Shown here one piece after another: positions 55,060-64,000 of a stretch of DNA of 64,000 bases; position 1 is the stretch's first letter, and every line of letters begins with the position of its first letter. Location of the stretch: the NCBI RefSeq assembly GCF_033958435.1, contig NC_134161.1, positions 3,782,001-3,846,000 of the forward strand, in the 5' to 3' direction. Position numbers and translations under genes: made by a program. The notes beneath the pieces were generated by a model, which saw only the letters and a program-made list of their open reading frames with translations, was not told the DNA's origin and made no database searches. This stretch comes from Carettochelys insculpta. Taxonomy: Eukaryota > Chordata > Testudines > Carettochelyidae.

Positions 55060-56150
55060 TGACCAATTCGAGTTGATTTTCAGAAGGCATTTGACAATAT
55101 AAATCAGAAAGCGACTTGGGTGGTGTTGGAGTCATATAGAGTGGATAGCAGACTGTTATGGTTGTTGAAGGATATCAATGACAATGCAGAGGCAGTGGAG
55201 AGAATGAACAAAGAGTTGGAAAGTTGGTTTAAAATGAGTGGAGGTACAAGACAAGGAGATCCAATATCGACAAGTATCTTCATCATGCGCCTATAGCAAG
55301 CAATGGACAAGATCAAGAAAGAGGCAAAAGGGATGTCTGTGCATGGGATCAGAATCAGCAACTTGAGGTTTGCAGATGATATAGTTGTAATTGAAGAAGA
55401 TAAAGAGAAGCCAGTGAGAACAGTGTAGGTGCTGAATGAGGAAGGTAAGAGGTACGGACTGATTATGAACATGGATAAAACAAAAACTATGGTATCTGGA
55501 GATAAGAAAATAGGAAGGAAGATCAGTGTAGACGGATCAAACTAGAGACCAAAGAAAAATTCACGTATCTAGGGAGCAGCATAACATACGATCTAGATTG
55601 TAAGAAGGAAATAGCAGCTAGAATAGCGAAAGCAAGACTGAGTTTGAAGGCGATGGATAAGATCTGGAAAAGCAAAGCGATTAGCTTCAGAACGAAGCTG
55701 TGCATCTTGAAAATGTGTATTCAGCAGCATGTTGCATGAATGTGAGACGTGGGTGATGACGAAAGATTTGAAGAGAAGGATATTGGCATTCGGGAGTTGT
55801 TATACAAAGATCCTGAGACTAGGATGGATGGCAGAAGGTTACCGATGAGAAATTATATAGGAAGATACAGCCAAAAGAGAACCTACTGCAGAAGGTTATA
55901 CAGGGGAAGTTCCAGCTATTCAGCATAGCTGCGGAATGAACACCAAACAAAAAATCAAGACCCTGGTATTCAGCATAATGGACAGTTCGAAGAGGAGGGG
56001 CAGACCCCACAGAGAATGGATAGGTAATGTAGTAGATTGGTGCAGAGCTAGTTTACAGAAACTTAGCCACTGCACATTGGACAGGGGAAAGATGGAAGGA
56101 AAGAGCGAGGGAGGCATCGGACGCCAACGGGCGCTGGGCCAGATGATACA
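55060..56150 (+). mobile_element. RTE-like LINE RT and C-terminus, broken (copy C)
   Basis: It begins V-D-F-Q-K-A-F-D-N at 55072 (first catalytic Asp block). Then come G-G-T-R-Q-G-D-P-I-S near 55245, L-R-F-A-D-D-I-V-V-I with FADD at 55369-55380, and G-L-I-M-N-M-D-K-T-K-T-M-V. Parts in other frames read Y-L-G-S-S-I-T, K-E-I-A-A-R-I-A-K-A and C-E-T-W-V-M-T-K. The C-terminus is G-R-P-H-R-E-W-I-G-N-V-V-D-W..S-L-Q-K-L near 56000-56070. In-frame stops and at least four frame changes inactivate it. The end (GACGCCAACGGGCGCTGG) parallels copies A and B but lacks the long GAT tail. It is the longest RTE-like copy here. Confidence 0.9.
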
Positions 56151-56689
56151 GAAAATGTAGCTCGCTACACAACCGAACATATACGTACTTCAAAGTCTGC
56201 TATTCCTTAGTATCAGTGGCATGGAAATAGGGAACTGATTGGAAAGCAATGGCCAGCAAACGTTCTCTGCCTAAAGAAAGAAGAAATCAAATGGAAGCCT
56301 GTAAAAACTTGCCATGCAGTTACCGTGGTTAAAATGTACGTGGAGGAAAATGGGGGATGCTGGCGTAAGCAGAATGTGAGTTTCACTGTTGAATCAATAG
56401 CTGCTGCTGTGTTTAAGACTCTGTTTCCCTTCTCTTTATTCATAGAGCTGGCAAAAAGTAGCTTGATATTAAGACAACATGTGTATGGCGAATAATAGTT
56501 ACAGCTGGTTGAGTCTTTTGTCACTTGATTAGCAGCACGCGTTTCATAAGGTTATGTAATAAAACAGACGAAATATGTAACGAAACATTTTAAATGAAGA
56601 AAGAAAGATTTGTTGCAAGTTGGATGCAGGCTGTTTTTGGATATTTCACATTAAAGAAGAGCAGGGAGTAATGGTTAAATTGTTTAGAG
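56151..56689. other. Gene-free sequence
   Basis: Nothing recognisable. Confidence 0.45.
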
Positions 56690-56815
56690 CTTGGGATTTC
56701 CAAGATCTGGGTTCTCATCAGGGTTCTGTTATAAACTCTTTCTGTGATCTCATGCAAGTCAATGACTACCTCTGTGCTTCACTTTCCCGTATGTAAAATG
56801 GGGGGGGGGTATACT
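56690..56815 (+). mobile_element. MIR-like SINE
   Basis: GATCTGGGTTCTCATCAGGG, TGTGATCTCATGCAAGTCAA, CTCTGTGCTTCACTTTCCCG and ATGTAAAATGGGG follow the MIR order; a G9 run ends it. Confidence 0.75.
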
Positions 56816-58838
56816 TAGGACTAGTAAGAAGCAATTAGAGGTTGAAAGGAAAACAAAATTTCCCCCATGGTGAAAAAAATTGATGAAATAGAAGATATAT
56901 AATTTCCACGAGCAATTTTCAACTTTTCAATGAAAAGCTGAAAATCTTCTGCAGCCTCATGTGAAAATTTTCATTTCAGAATCCAAAAACCTGTATTGTT
57001 GAGAGAAAGTTGACTTTGATTCTGAAACAGCCCCACATGGTAAAATTCACATGAGGACCATTCGATGCGAGGGTTGCGAACGTTTTCTTGTGAGCCTTGT
57101 CACCATGCAAGACAAACCGAAACGTGAGCCCTCATTCTGATTAGATCTTAAACTCCCAGTCAGGAACGTCAGCCTAAGCCTAATCCAGATCTCAACAATC
57201 TTTCATTGAACCATCTCCAGGAATTATTCTACTTTGCAAATTAGAGTTATTTGAATTAGGGTTTGTTGCAGCATGTGCCAAGCCCTGCTAACTTGCAGGA
57301 TAGTGCCATCTGTGCATAAAGAATCCACCATGATCTGCTAGAGGGACTAAAAAGAACTGGTTAGACCCTTTAACCAGCTCTCAAAAGCACTGGCCAAACC
57401 TTTCACCCGTTCTTCCTTAAAGCTCCCTCATCCTGAGGAATGGAACTCCTACAAACTGTGCACATATAAATGAGTTGTTCAGTGCTTGGAGATCTGTATT
57501 TCTTGTGCCTCGCTTAGACCCTGAATGCTCTGGGGTGGGGATCACATCTGCCTCTTCCTCTCTTCAGCTGCTCAGTGGTAGGGTGGAGGATATCTAAAAG
57601 ATGTGGGATGAATCACATGGTTTAATGTGCCCCTGGAAGGTCTCAGATATTGCAGCGATGGCTGTGTTATAGGAAGCCGTATAGAACAGAACTCAGTGAC
57701 TAACACATTGATGGCACTCAGTCAATAATGACAATAAATAAATCATCCTGGAAAATGAGTTTCTCACCATCAGATAAAAATCCAGAGCAACTTTCTGTCA
57801 GCTCTGTTACACTAGTTATCCCATGACAGGTAGCAAGCATAGTGAACATATGTTTATGAGAAGTGACAGGACTTTGGCTCTTAGCTTGAGAAAATGGAAG
57901 TAATGGACCTGCCTTGGCCATTTGATGGAATTTTTGGCAACGGCTTCGGTAATTTTGCAGCCTCAGCTGCCCCCCAAGGCAGGAGATTCACACAAGTGGC
58001 TCCCTGTAGAGGGATAGTGGAACACCGACGGCCTTTCAACAGCATGGAATTAATTTGTCTGGATATCAACGGGTTCAACCTCCTGGAACCGCTCCTGAGT
58101 CCGGGAACTGACAGCTCAGGTGCTTTTAGTGTGAGTGAGTCTTTCAGCCTCCAGGTCTCTGGCTTGAATCCAGACTATGCCTGCAGTGACCAACATGTTT
58201 TTTACAGTCCTGCAGCTGCTCGGTGGCCTGTGTGAAGGGACTTATTTTCTACTGGACAGGTGTCACTGGGGAAAAACACCCTTGTGACTGGCCCTAATTG
58301 TCTCCAGGTTTGAAGTTGCTGCCGAGGGTTCATGGATGGATTAGAACTATGGAGATTGAGGACTACTTCTGATCTGCCTGGCTTAAAGCCACTGATTTCC
58401 ATGGAGTTACATCCCATTTAATGGCAGTGTAAATGAGATGAAGCCTGAAGCACCGAACTCGCCTTTGCCACCAGGCGGGAGTCTCTCCTGGTCAGAACCT
58501 TCATGGATTGTGTCGAGGCGCAAGCTGCAGCCAATCTAGGGAGAAGGAGAAGACCAATCTGCCCACCAAGCACTAATCTCATCACAGAAGAGATTTCCAA
58601 AGAGAGAGAGGAAGTTGCCAAGGGAGTGAGGGCACTGAGCAGAGATGGCACTGGAGGGAACCATGGTTGGGTGATGTTCATCTGAGCTTAACACACCACA
58701 AAAGCCCAAGCCGTTAAAAGTGATTTTTGCCATACGCCAGGGAAGAAAGTGAACAAAGTCCCTGGGTAACAGTGTGGACAAACCTGCCATGTAGCAGTCA
58801 TGTGGCACACTGGTACGTGAGGGGTTGGGCATCCATTA
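56816..58838. other. Gene-free sequence
   Basis: No gene. Bases 57520-57580 (CTGGGGTGGGGATCACATCT) could be a MIR 3' scrap. The 113-codon frame at 57894-58235 has no recognised motif. Confidence 0.4.
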
Positions 58839-58915
58839 CAGGTTGAACCTCTCCAGCCTAGCACCTTTGGGACCTGACCCATGCCGAACGAGGGGCCTTG
58901 TCAGACAAAGGGAGA
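58839..58915. mobile_element. Tigger-like T1 MITE, left end only
   Basis: TA at 58837-58838, then CAGGTTGAACCTCTCCAGCC, GGGACCTGACCCATGCC and GGCCTTGTCAGACAAAGG. The rest of the element is deleted. Confidence 0.8.
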
Positions 58916-60337
58916 TTGCAAAGGAGACTAACCCATAAACAGCGGAGCTTCTTCCAACAATATCATGTGATTAAAGCAAAGTAAGGAAAAGATTGGGAGG
59001 AAAAGGAGAGACGTTATTTTTCTCCTCTGAGCGTATCCCACACCTGCTTTTTGTACCGAGCTCATTTAATACTGAAAGGGCTTCCAGGGAAGTAAGGAAC
59101 CCACCGCAGCGCAAAAGACATACAAATTTTATTGTCATGGTCCATGAATGGGTAGGTGACAAAGATTTATCTGGTGACCTGGTTGCATCTCAATTGGTAG
59201 TAACTTACGTGTAAGTCTATTCAAATCAAGATGTAAAAATTAGTGTGTATGTAAAATTTTTAATAAAGTACCTTGAAGATGACAAATTACAAGCAAACTC
59301 TGCAAGTGCTAACTGCTGTTTTATTACCAGGAAATGTGACCCATTACTATTGTACTGGAACTTTCAAAACGCTCATACGGGGGATAACTTTGATTCCTGG
59401 GGATCCTACCACTGAAATGAACGGAGTCACATGGGTAAAGTTCCTTAAATACATGCTGGAATGGAGCCTTAGTCATCTTTCCTTGCTGTTTCTGTGGAAC
59501 TTTCACCCAGTCACATGAGAATTTTTTTTAAATAGGGAGATGTGTCTGTAAACCCCACAAAAATTATCAAAGGGGATTCTAGAGGAGGTATACTTAAAGT
59601 GCCTTTTTACCTCATTGTTCGAAGCTGACAGGTTTGATGTATAAAACTGAAAACATTAAACAAATAAAAGTCCTAGCTAAGGAGACAATCCTACAGAGTA
59701 CGCAGGCACAAAACTCTCATTGATGTTGGCGTACTTAAAGGCACACTTAGGGCTACAAGGCTGGGCCTTCAGTGGAAAGATAGTGTAGCTTTGGTGTTTT
59801 TATCTGCCTTTGCCAAGATGCATGACAAATTTGTACTCAGAACCTCCAAATATGCCAGTACATAAAAACAGGAGCTCTATTTTTTGCTTCTGAAGCAATT
59901 CTGTTGTCTGGTGAATTTTGTCTCGTTTTTCCTGTATTATGCAATAAACATTATTTAAAAATGTATAAACACAGATGGAATATTTTAAATGTTCTAAGGA
60001 AGAAGCCAATTAAGAAAGAATAAAATATAACATAGGAGAAGCTAGGACATTTTTGTTGCAGATTAGGAGGATAAAAGTATATGGTACAGTAGAAAAACAA
60101 ACAAAATGAAAATCAACCAGACCACGTATTCCAGCAGCCAATGCATCTGAGGTTTCTGCTGCTTTATGTTAGCCTCTGCTGGTGCTGTGATGAATTGCAT
60201 CCTCAAGTGAAAATAAAAAAACACTTCTTTCCATGCTCCCCACCCAAGCTGATAGAGATCAATGGTGCACTACCCACAATTTACCCGATCTGAGCTTGAA
60301 ATGGAAAGCTCTCTATTGAAATACTGAGACAATTCAT
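58916..60337. other. Gene-free sequence
   Basis: Nothing recognisable apart from AT-rich stretches. Confidence 0.45.
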
Positions 60338-60340
60338 TAT

Positions 60341-60760
60341 GGCCATGTCTATGCTAGCAAGTTCTTCTGAAATATTTTTTGAAAGAAGGGGGCTCTTTCG
60401 AAAGATCCAGCAGAGCATCTACACACACAAAGCATTCTCTCGAAAGTAAACCAAAAGAATGCAGCCTTCCTTTCAAAAGCGCTCTTCCTTTGCCGTTTCA
60501 GGAAGAGCACCTTCTTTTGAAAGAAAACGTGTGTAGATGTACCGTGGGCCCTTTTTTCTGAAAGAGCAGTCCTCATGGTGCTTGGTTTTTTTTTTTGTTT
60601 TTTCTCTCTGGCCTGTTCTTTTGAAAGAGCAGGAGCTGAGTGGATGCTCTCTTCTCATCTGCCTTTTTGTGTCTGGACACGCTCTTTCAAAAGAAGTTCT
60701 TTCAGAAGAGATCTTTTGGGAGGACTTCTTTCGAATGATTGCTGTGGTGTAGACGTAGCC
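60341..60760. mobile_element. MITE, 'GGCCATGTCTATGC' family, TAT duplication
   Basis: Left end GGCCATGTCTATGCTAGCAAG and right end GGTGTAGACGTAGCC are inverted repeats; TAT flanks both ends (60338-60340, 60761-60763). The 420-bp body is full of TTTCGAAAG and CTTTTGAAAGAG words in both orientations plus ATCTACACACAC and GTGTGTAGATG. Frames on both strands (60349-60817) are translations of this palindromic text. Confidence 0.85.
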
Positions 60761-60839
60761 TATGTGTGGGTTCCAGGAGCTATTTGCTTACAGTCACTTG
60801 CGGCGTTGAAACCTTAGGAGGGAGCTGTCTCTTTAGCAC

Positions 60840-61239
60840 TGGGATGTAGTGGGGGATTCGTGTGTGTGTGTGTGGCTCACAGAGGGTGTGGGACTGCTGC
60901 TGAGGGTAACCTAGGGGACCATGGCACTTCTGTACTGCAGACAAAGGGGGAGGTGGAGCTTGAGGATTTTGAATGGGATCTGGGAGCTGGAAAGCAGTTA
61001 GTCTGGGCTGGGAGAGAGAGAGAGACAAAGGAGGGGGCAATGCCCTGGCTCTGGGGGCTCCTCGGGGCCTCCTCTCCCCAACACGAATTGGAATGAGTAT
61101 CTCTGCCTGCTGTACTGACCCCTCTGTACAATGCTGTGCCCCCCTGTTGGCTAATAAATCTGCTGTTCTCCTGCTGAGTGAGAGTCACTTCTGCCTGTGG
61201 AGGGGATGCAGAGCTTGGGGACCCCTGAACCCCATTACA
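60840..61239 (+). mobile_element. Possible solo LTR of an endogenous retrovirus
   Basis: The 3' part has the layout of a retroviral R-U5: a pyrimidine-rich lead, AATAAA at 61153-61158, CTGCTGTTCTCCTGCTGAG and an end of GACCCCTGAACCCCATTACA at 61239 (CA terminus). A (GT)n run lies at 60860-60873 and an AG run at 61011-61026. The 5' TG end, a target duplication and internal viral genes were not found, so the left border is a guess. Confidence 0.45.
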
Positions 61240-61699
61240 ATCACATAGTCAGTGTCATGCCTTTTAAACATGCCCCAAAGTAGTTTTGGTTGCTTGTGTT
61301 ACTCCTTCTACATTCAGTGAGCTTAATCTGGCTGCATAGACCCTTTTATGAAAGGGCAGGGATTCACCTCACTCGGGCCAGTTTTCCGAGAATATCCATT
61401 TTTAACAACTATATCTTGGCCATGGTTGCAACCAGTAATTCACAAACTGTAAGGGGTTTAGGTTACAAACTTTCTTGCGACTGGTAAACAATAATCAGAA
61501 TAAACTGAAATTCCATTGAGAAATAAACTTAAAAAGCTGAGGCTCAATCTACAAACATGTTTTAAGTCTGTTTTTGTTTTTGAAAGCTTTACTTATGAAA
61601 TTAACTTTTTTTGGGGACTCGGCAATAAGGAGATGAATTAAATCTCATACCTCGAAGGGCTGAGAAACACATAAATCTTTTACTGATCTCAGTTTTGTT
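61240..61699. other. Gene-free sequence
   Basis: Nothing recognisable. Confidence 0.45.
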
Positions 61700-61860
61700 T
61701 CATCTGGAAAAAATGCCTATGGCCATGGTTTTCAACAGTGACTAGGGATTTCAGATGCCTCAGTTTTTGGAAGCTCAACTGGAGATACTTTAAATGGGCC
61801 TGATTTTCAGGGGACAGATGTTCAGCACTTTTTGAAAATCAGGTACTTTGTGAGTTCTCC
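61700..61860. repeat. Old amniote repeat with hairpin
   Basis: GATGCCTCAGTTTTTGGAAG, TGGAGATACTTTAAATGGGC and the inverted pair CCTGATTTTCAG (61799-61810) / TGAAAATCAGG (61833-61843) belong to a widespread amniote interspersed phrase. Its class is unknown to me. Confidence 0.5.
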
Positions 61861-61862
61861 AA

Positions 61863-62131
61863 GGCCATGTCTACACTACAAAAATAACTTTGAAGTTGCT
61901 TACTGTAAAGTACAACTTTGAAGTGACAGACTTTGAAGTTTAGCATCTACACACACGCTACTTCAAAACTTCGAAGTAGGGCATTATTCCATTCCCTGGA
62001 ATGGAGTAAGGACTTCAAAGTTGGGCTCTCTTAATTCTAAGTTAACTTCCAAGTAAGGGAAAATGTGTGTAGACGCTCAGCAGGCTACTTTGAAATTAAC
62101 TTGGAAGTTAGTTCCGAGCGTAGATGCATCC
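61863..62131. mobile_element. MITE, 'GGCCATGTCTACAC' family
   Basis: Left end GGCCATGTCTACACTAC and right end GAGCGTAGATGCATCC are decayed inverted repeats. The body has many ACTTTGAAGT words and CTACACACACGC / GTGTGTAGACGC. Flanks are CAA and TTA, so no duplication is visible. Confidence 0.75.
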
Positions 62132-62876
62132 TTAGATTCATGAGGCCGTTAGGGACGATTTTGACCATCAAGCCTGATTTCCTGTATAATGTAGGCCAGA
62201 GAACCTCACCCAGGCATTTCTGCATCAAGTCCAAAACTGCTCCCGAATCTGTTAGATGTCCCATCTGGATTAAAAGACTTCCCGTGATGAAAACTCACTC
62301 CTATCCCAATGGCTAATTACGCTCACCATCAATGATGTGGATCTGAATTCTGGCCAGAATTTGTCCCACTTCAGATTTCAGCCAAGTTGGTTCGAGCTAG
62401 GAATCCCATCCTGCTATCCATTTTCTAAGAGTCTGGCAAACCTTTATCTAGTACCTTCATAATTATGTGTATGCCACACTGTGTGGACTTTGACAAAAAG
62501 TGGCTTTCTGTACTCAAAACAAAAGGAGTAAAAAATGGGGGATTAGTCATGGACAACAGGAAAACCCCTTTCATTGCATGCGACGCAATAAAATCTTTTT
62601 GTCTAGAATTGGCTTTCATAGGCATCAAAAAACTGCCACACCCAAAGTGACCTCATATCTGCAGTAGCCAAACATCTGTAAAGATGAGCAAGGCCATACA
62701 TATGCAGACATACTCATCTGTTGGCGTGGACTATTCTGTCCAATGGTGGCTGAAGGTAAAATGTTAGGCCAAGAATATCTGGCCAAGTCTCTGGCCTTAC
62801 CAAAATTCACCCCAAGAACCAGCTGAATATGTGTTTTGCTCAGTTCCTTTTTGGCCAACAGAGTTAAGGTGCTTAG
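62132..62876. other. Gene-free sequence
   Basis: Nothing recognisable. Confidence 0.45.
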
Positions 62877-63047
62877 CAATGTTCCCCAGTAATCTGTTCC
62901 GTGTGCAGAATGATTTTTCTATGTGCACTGAATATTATCCAGATGTGCACCACCAACAGGAAGAAAGCCCACCTCTGCTAATCAACTGCGCAGCATTTGA
63001 ACTACTCCTAAGTGGTCGCACAATTGCACACTTTACAGGGAACACTG
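62877..63047. mobile_element. hAT-like MITE (family B), third copy
   Basis: Ends CAATGTTCCCCAGTAATC and CTTTACAGGGAACACTG are inverted repeats. Flanks GTGCTTAG and GTGCGGGG match at 5 of 8. Interior GTGCACCACCAACAGGAAG and CTGCTAATCAACTGCGCAGC match the copies at 9243 and 32877. Confidence 0.82.
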
Positions 63048-63569
63048 GTGCGGGGGAAGAAGCAGGAGAACCGCATGCTAGAACCCCAGATGCAAGAGAA
63101 GGCTAGAAAGGGGAAAGAGCAGTTGGCGGTTCTCTCTGGGAATAATTATACAAAGAAGTGCATGTATTCCAGATCCTAGTTCCCTATGGCTTGTTGAGCT
63201 GTAGGATGTTAGGGCAGAGGACTGTCATAGGACAAGATATTTAGCAAGAAGGTTTTTCTAGGACTGTGGGCAAGGGAAAGCCATTACAGAGTCTCACTTT
63301 GCTTCTCCCCTTTAAAACCCTCTCCTGCAGTTTCTTATTACTAGGTTCCCTGAAAGGGTTCATATTGGCCAGTGCCAACCAGGTGCAGCATGAGCTGTAC
63401 TGCAGTATCACTTAAACATAACCAGCTCACCCTTTCCTCCTGCAGTTGCCAACACCCCTAAGTTATGTCCCTGCCCCTCTCATTGTAAAAGACTCCAGTC
63501 CTGCTCCCCCAGGTACTCCCTTCCAACTCGGGGACGTCCCATGCCCATCTTCCCCATTCCTGCAGCAAC
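63048..63569. other. Gene-free sequence
   Basis: Nothing recognisable. Confidence 0.45.
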
Positions 63570-63960
63570 AACAAAAAGTAATCCTGTGGCAGCTTATAGA
63601 CTAATGGGTATTTTGGAGCATAAGCTTTCTTGGGGAAAGACCCGCTTTGTCAGATGCATGAGTGGGGGTTCCAGAGGCAGGTTGAAATTTATAGGCTTAT
63701 GAAAAGGAGGGTACCCCAGACAAGAGGCAGGCCAGAGCTGACAAGGTCAGTTCAGTCAGGGAGGACGTGACCCATTATCAGCAGCTAATGTAAAGGTGTG
63801 AACATTAAGAGAGGAGAAACAAGAAGAGAATTTCTCCTCTCTTGATGTTCACAACTCCACATTAGCTACTGATAATGGGCCACATCCTCCCTGCCTGAAA
63901 TGACCTGGTTTCTTCTCTCTTGATGTTCACAACTCAAACCAGTGTTTGGCTATGATTACC
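63570..63960. repeat. Unclassified repeat with a 76-bp-arm hairpin
   Basis: Starts CAACAAAAAGTAATCCTGTG, then TATTTTGGAGCATAAGC and CCCGCTTTGTCAGATGCATG, the same element as at 33736. From 63744 to 63819 it has an arm that pairs with 63831-63906 (about 67 of 76 positions) around an 11-nt loop. A third, direct copy of the inner 27 bp follows at 63909-63935. The element may continue past the window. Confidence 0.7.
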
Positions 63961-64000
63961 CCTCCTGTTGCTCAGCAGGCTATTTCCACACTATGAAAAC

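Noticed and set aside
60349..60817. Several frames on both strands rich in Phe, Lys and Glu
   Set aside because: They translate the palindromic TTTCGAAAG text of the MITE.
1..64000. tRNA, rRNA, snRNA or CRISPR features
   Set aside because: I looked for B-box-like GGTTCGAATCC words and for regularly spaced direct repeats with unique spacers. Only MIR-derived pol III remnants and ordinary micro- and minisatellites were seen.

Overview
This is vertebrate nuclear DNA with no recognisable host gene. The density of CR1-clade LINE copies, MIR-like SINE remnants and several miniature DNA-transposon families, together with long stretches of unique sequence, points to a sauropsid. The CR1 3' ends (wording such as 'GGACTGGAAGGGACCTC' followed by repeats of ATTCTATG) fit a turtle best, with a crocodilian as the alternative. 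No organism name is given in the window, so this is inference. Open reading frames here are short, overlap on both strands and mostly translate repeats. I found no convincing exon, tRNA, rRNA, promoter, CpG island or CRISPR.

Layout. 0-9 kb: a broken non-CR1 LINE reverse transcriptase (43-454), an internally palindromic MITE (4437), the tail of an RTE-like LINE (4657), an LTR-like stretch (4830-5670), a CR1 RT scrap (6440) and a minus-strand CR1 3' half (7439-8212). 9-21 kb: a plus-strand CR1 interrupted by a hAT-like MITE, several DNA-transposon MITEs (11330, 12654, 14513, 16383, 16957), then an L3-like CR1 with a second hAT-like insertion in its tail and a small CR1-derived tandem repeat. 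21-31 kb: unique sequence, MIR remnants, microsatellites, a degenerate 28-bp minisatellite (26830-27150), a hAT-like element with target duplication (28516) and about 1.2 kb of L3-like LINE in antisense. 31-46 kb: more MITE, CR1, RTE-tail and MIR copies, including a well-preserved CR1 3' end (41783-42368) nested in a MIR. 46-53 kb: mostly unique sequence. 53-64 kb: a broken CR1 RT, about 1.1 kb of broken RTE-like RT, two large MITEs, an LTR-like stretch and, at the right edge, a repeat containing a 76-bp-arm hairpin.

The elements do not form a working pathway. They record successive insertions. Nesting gives a relative order: the MIR at 41.7 kb is older than the CR1 inside it, and the CR1 copies at 8.9 and 19.7 kb are older than the hAT-like MITEs inside them. 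The most useful observations are MITE families whose boundaries are fixed by terminal inverted repeats plus target-site duplications (8 bp, 3 bp or TA), the RTE-like LINE family with a microsatellite tail only about 12 nt after its stop codon, and the hairpin element at the right end. All LINE and LTR-like copies seen are broken and non-functional.
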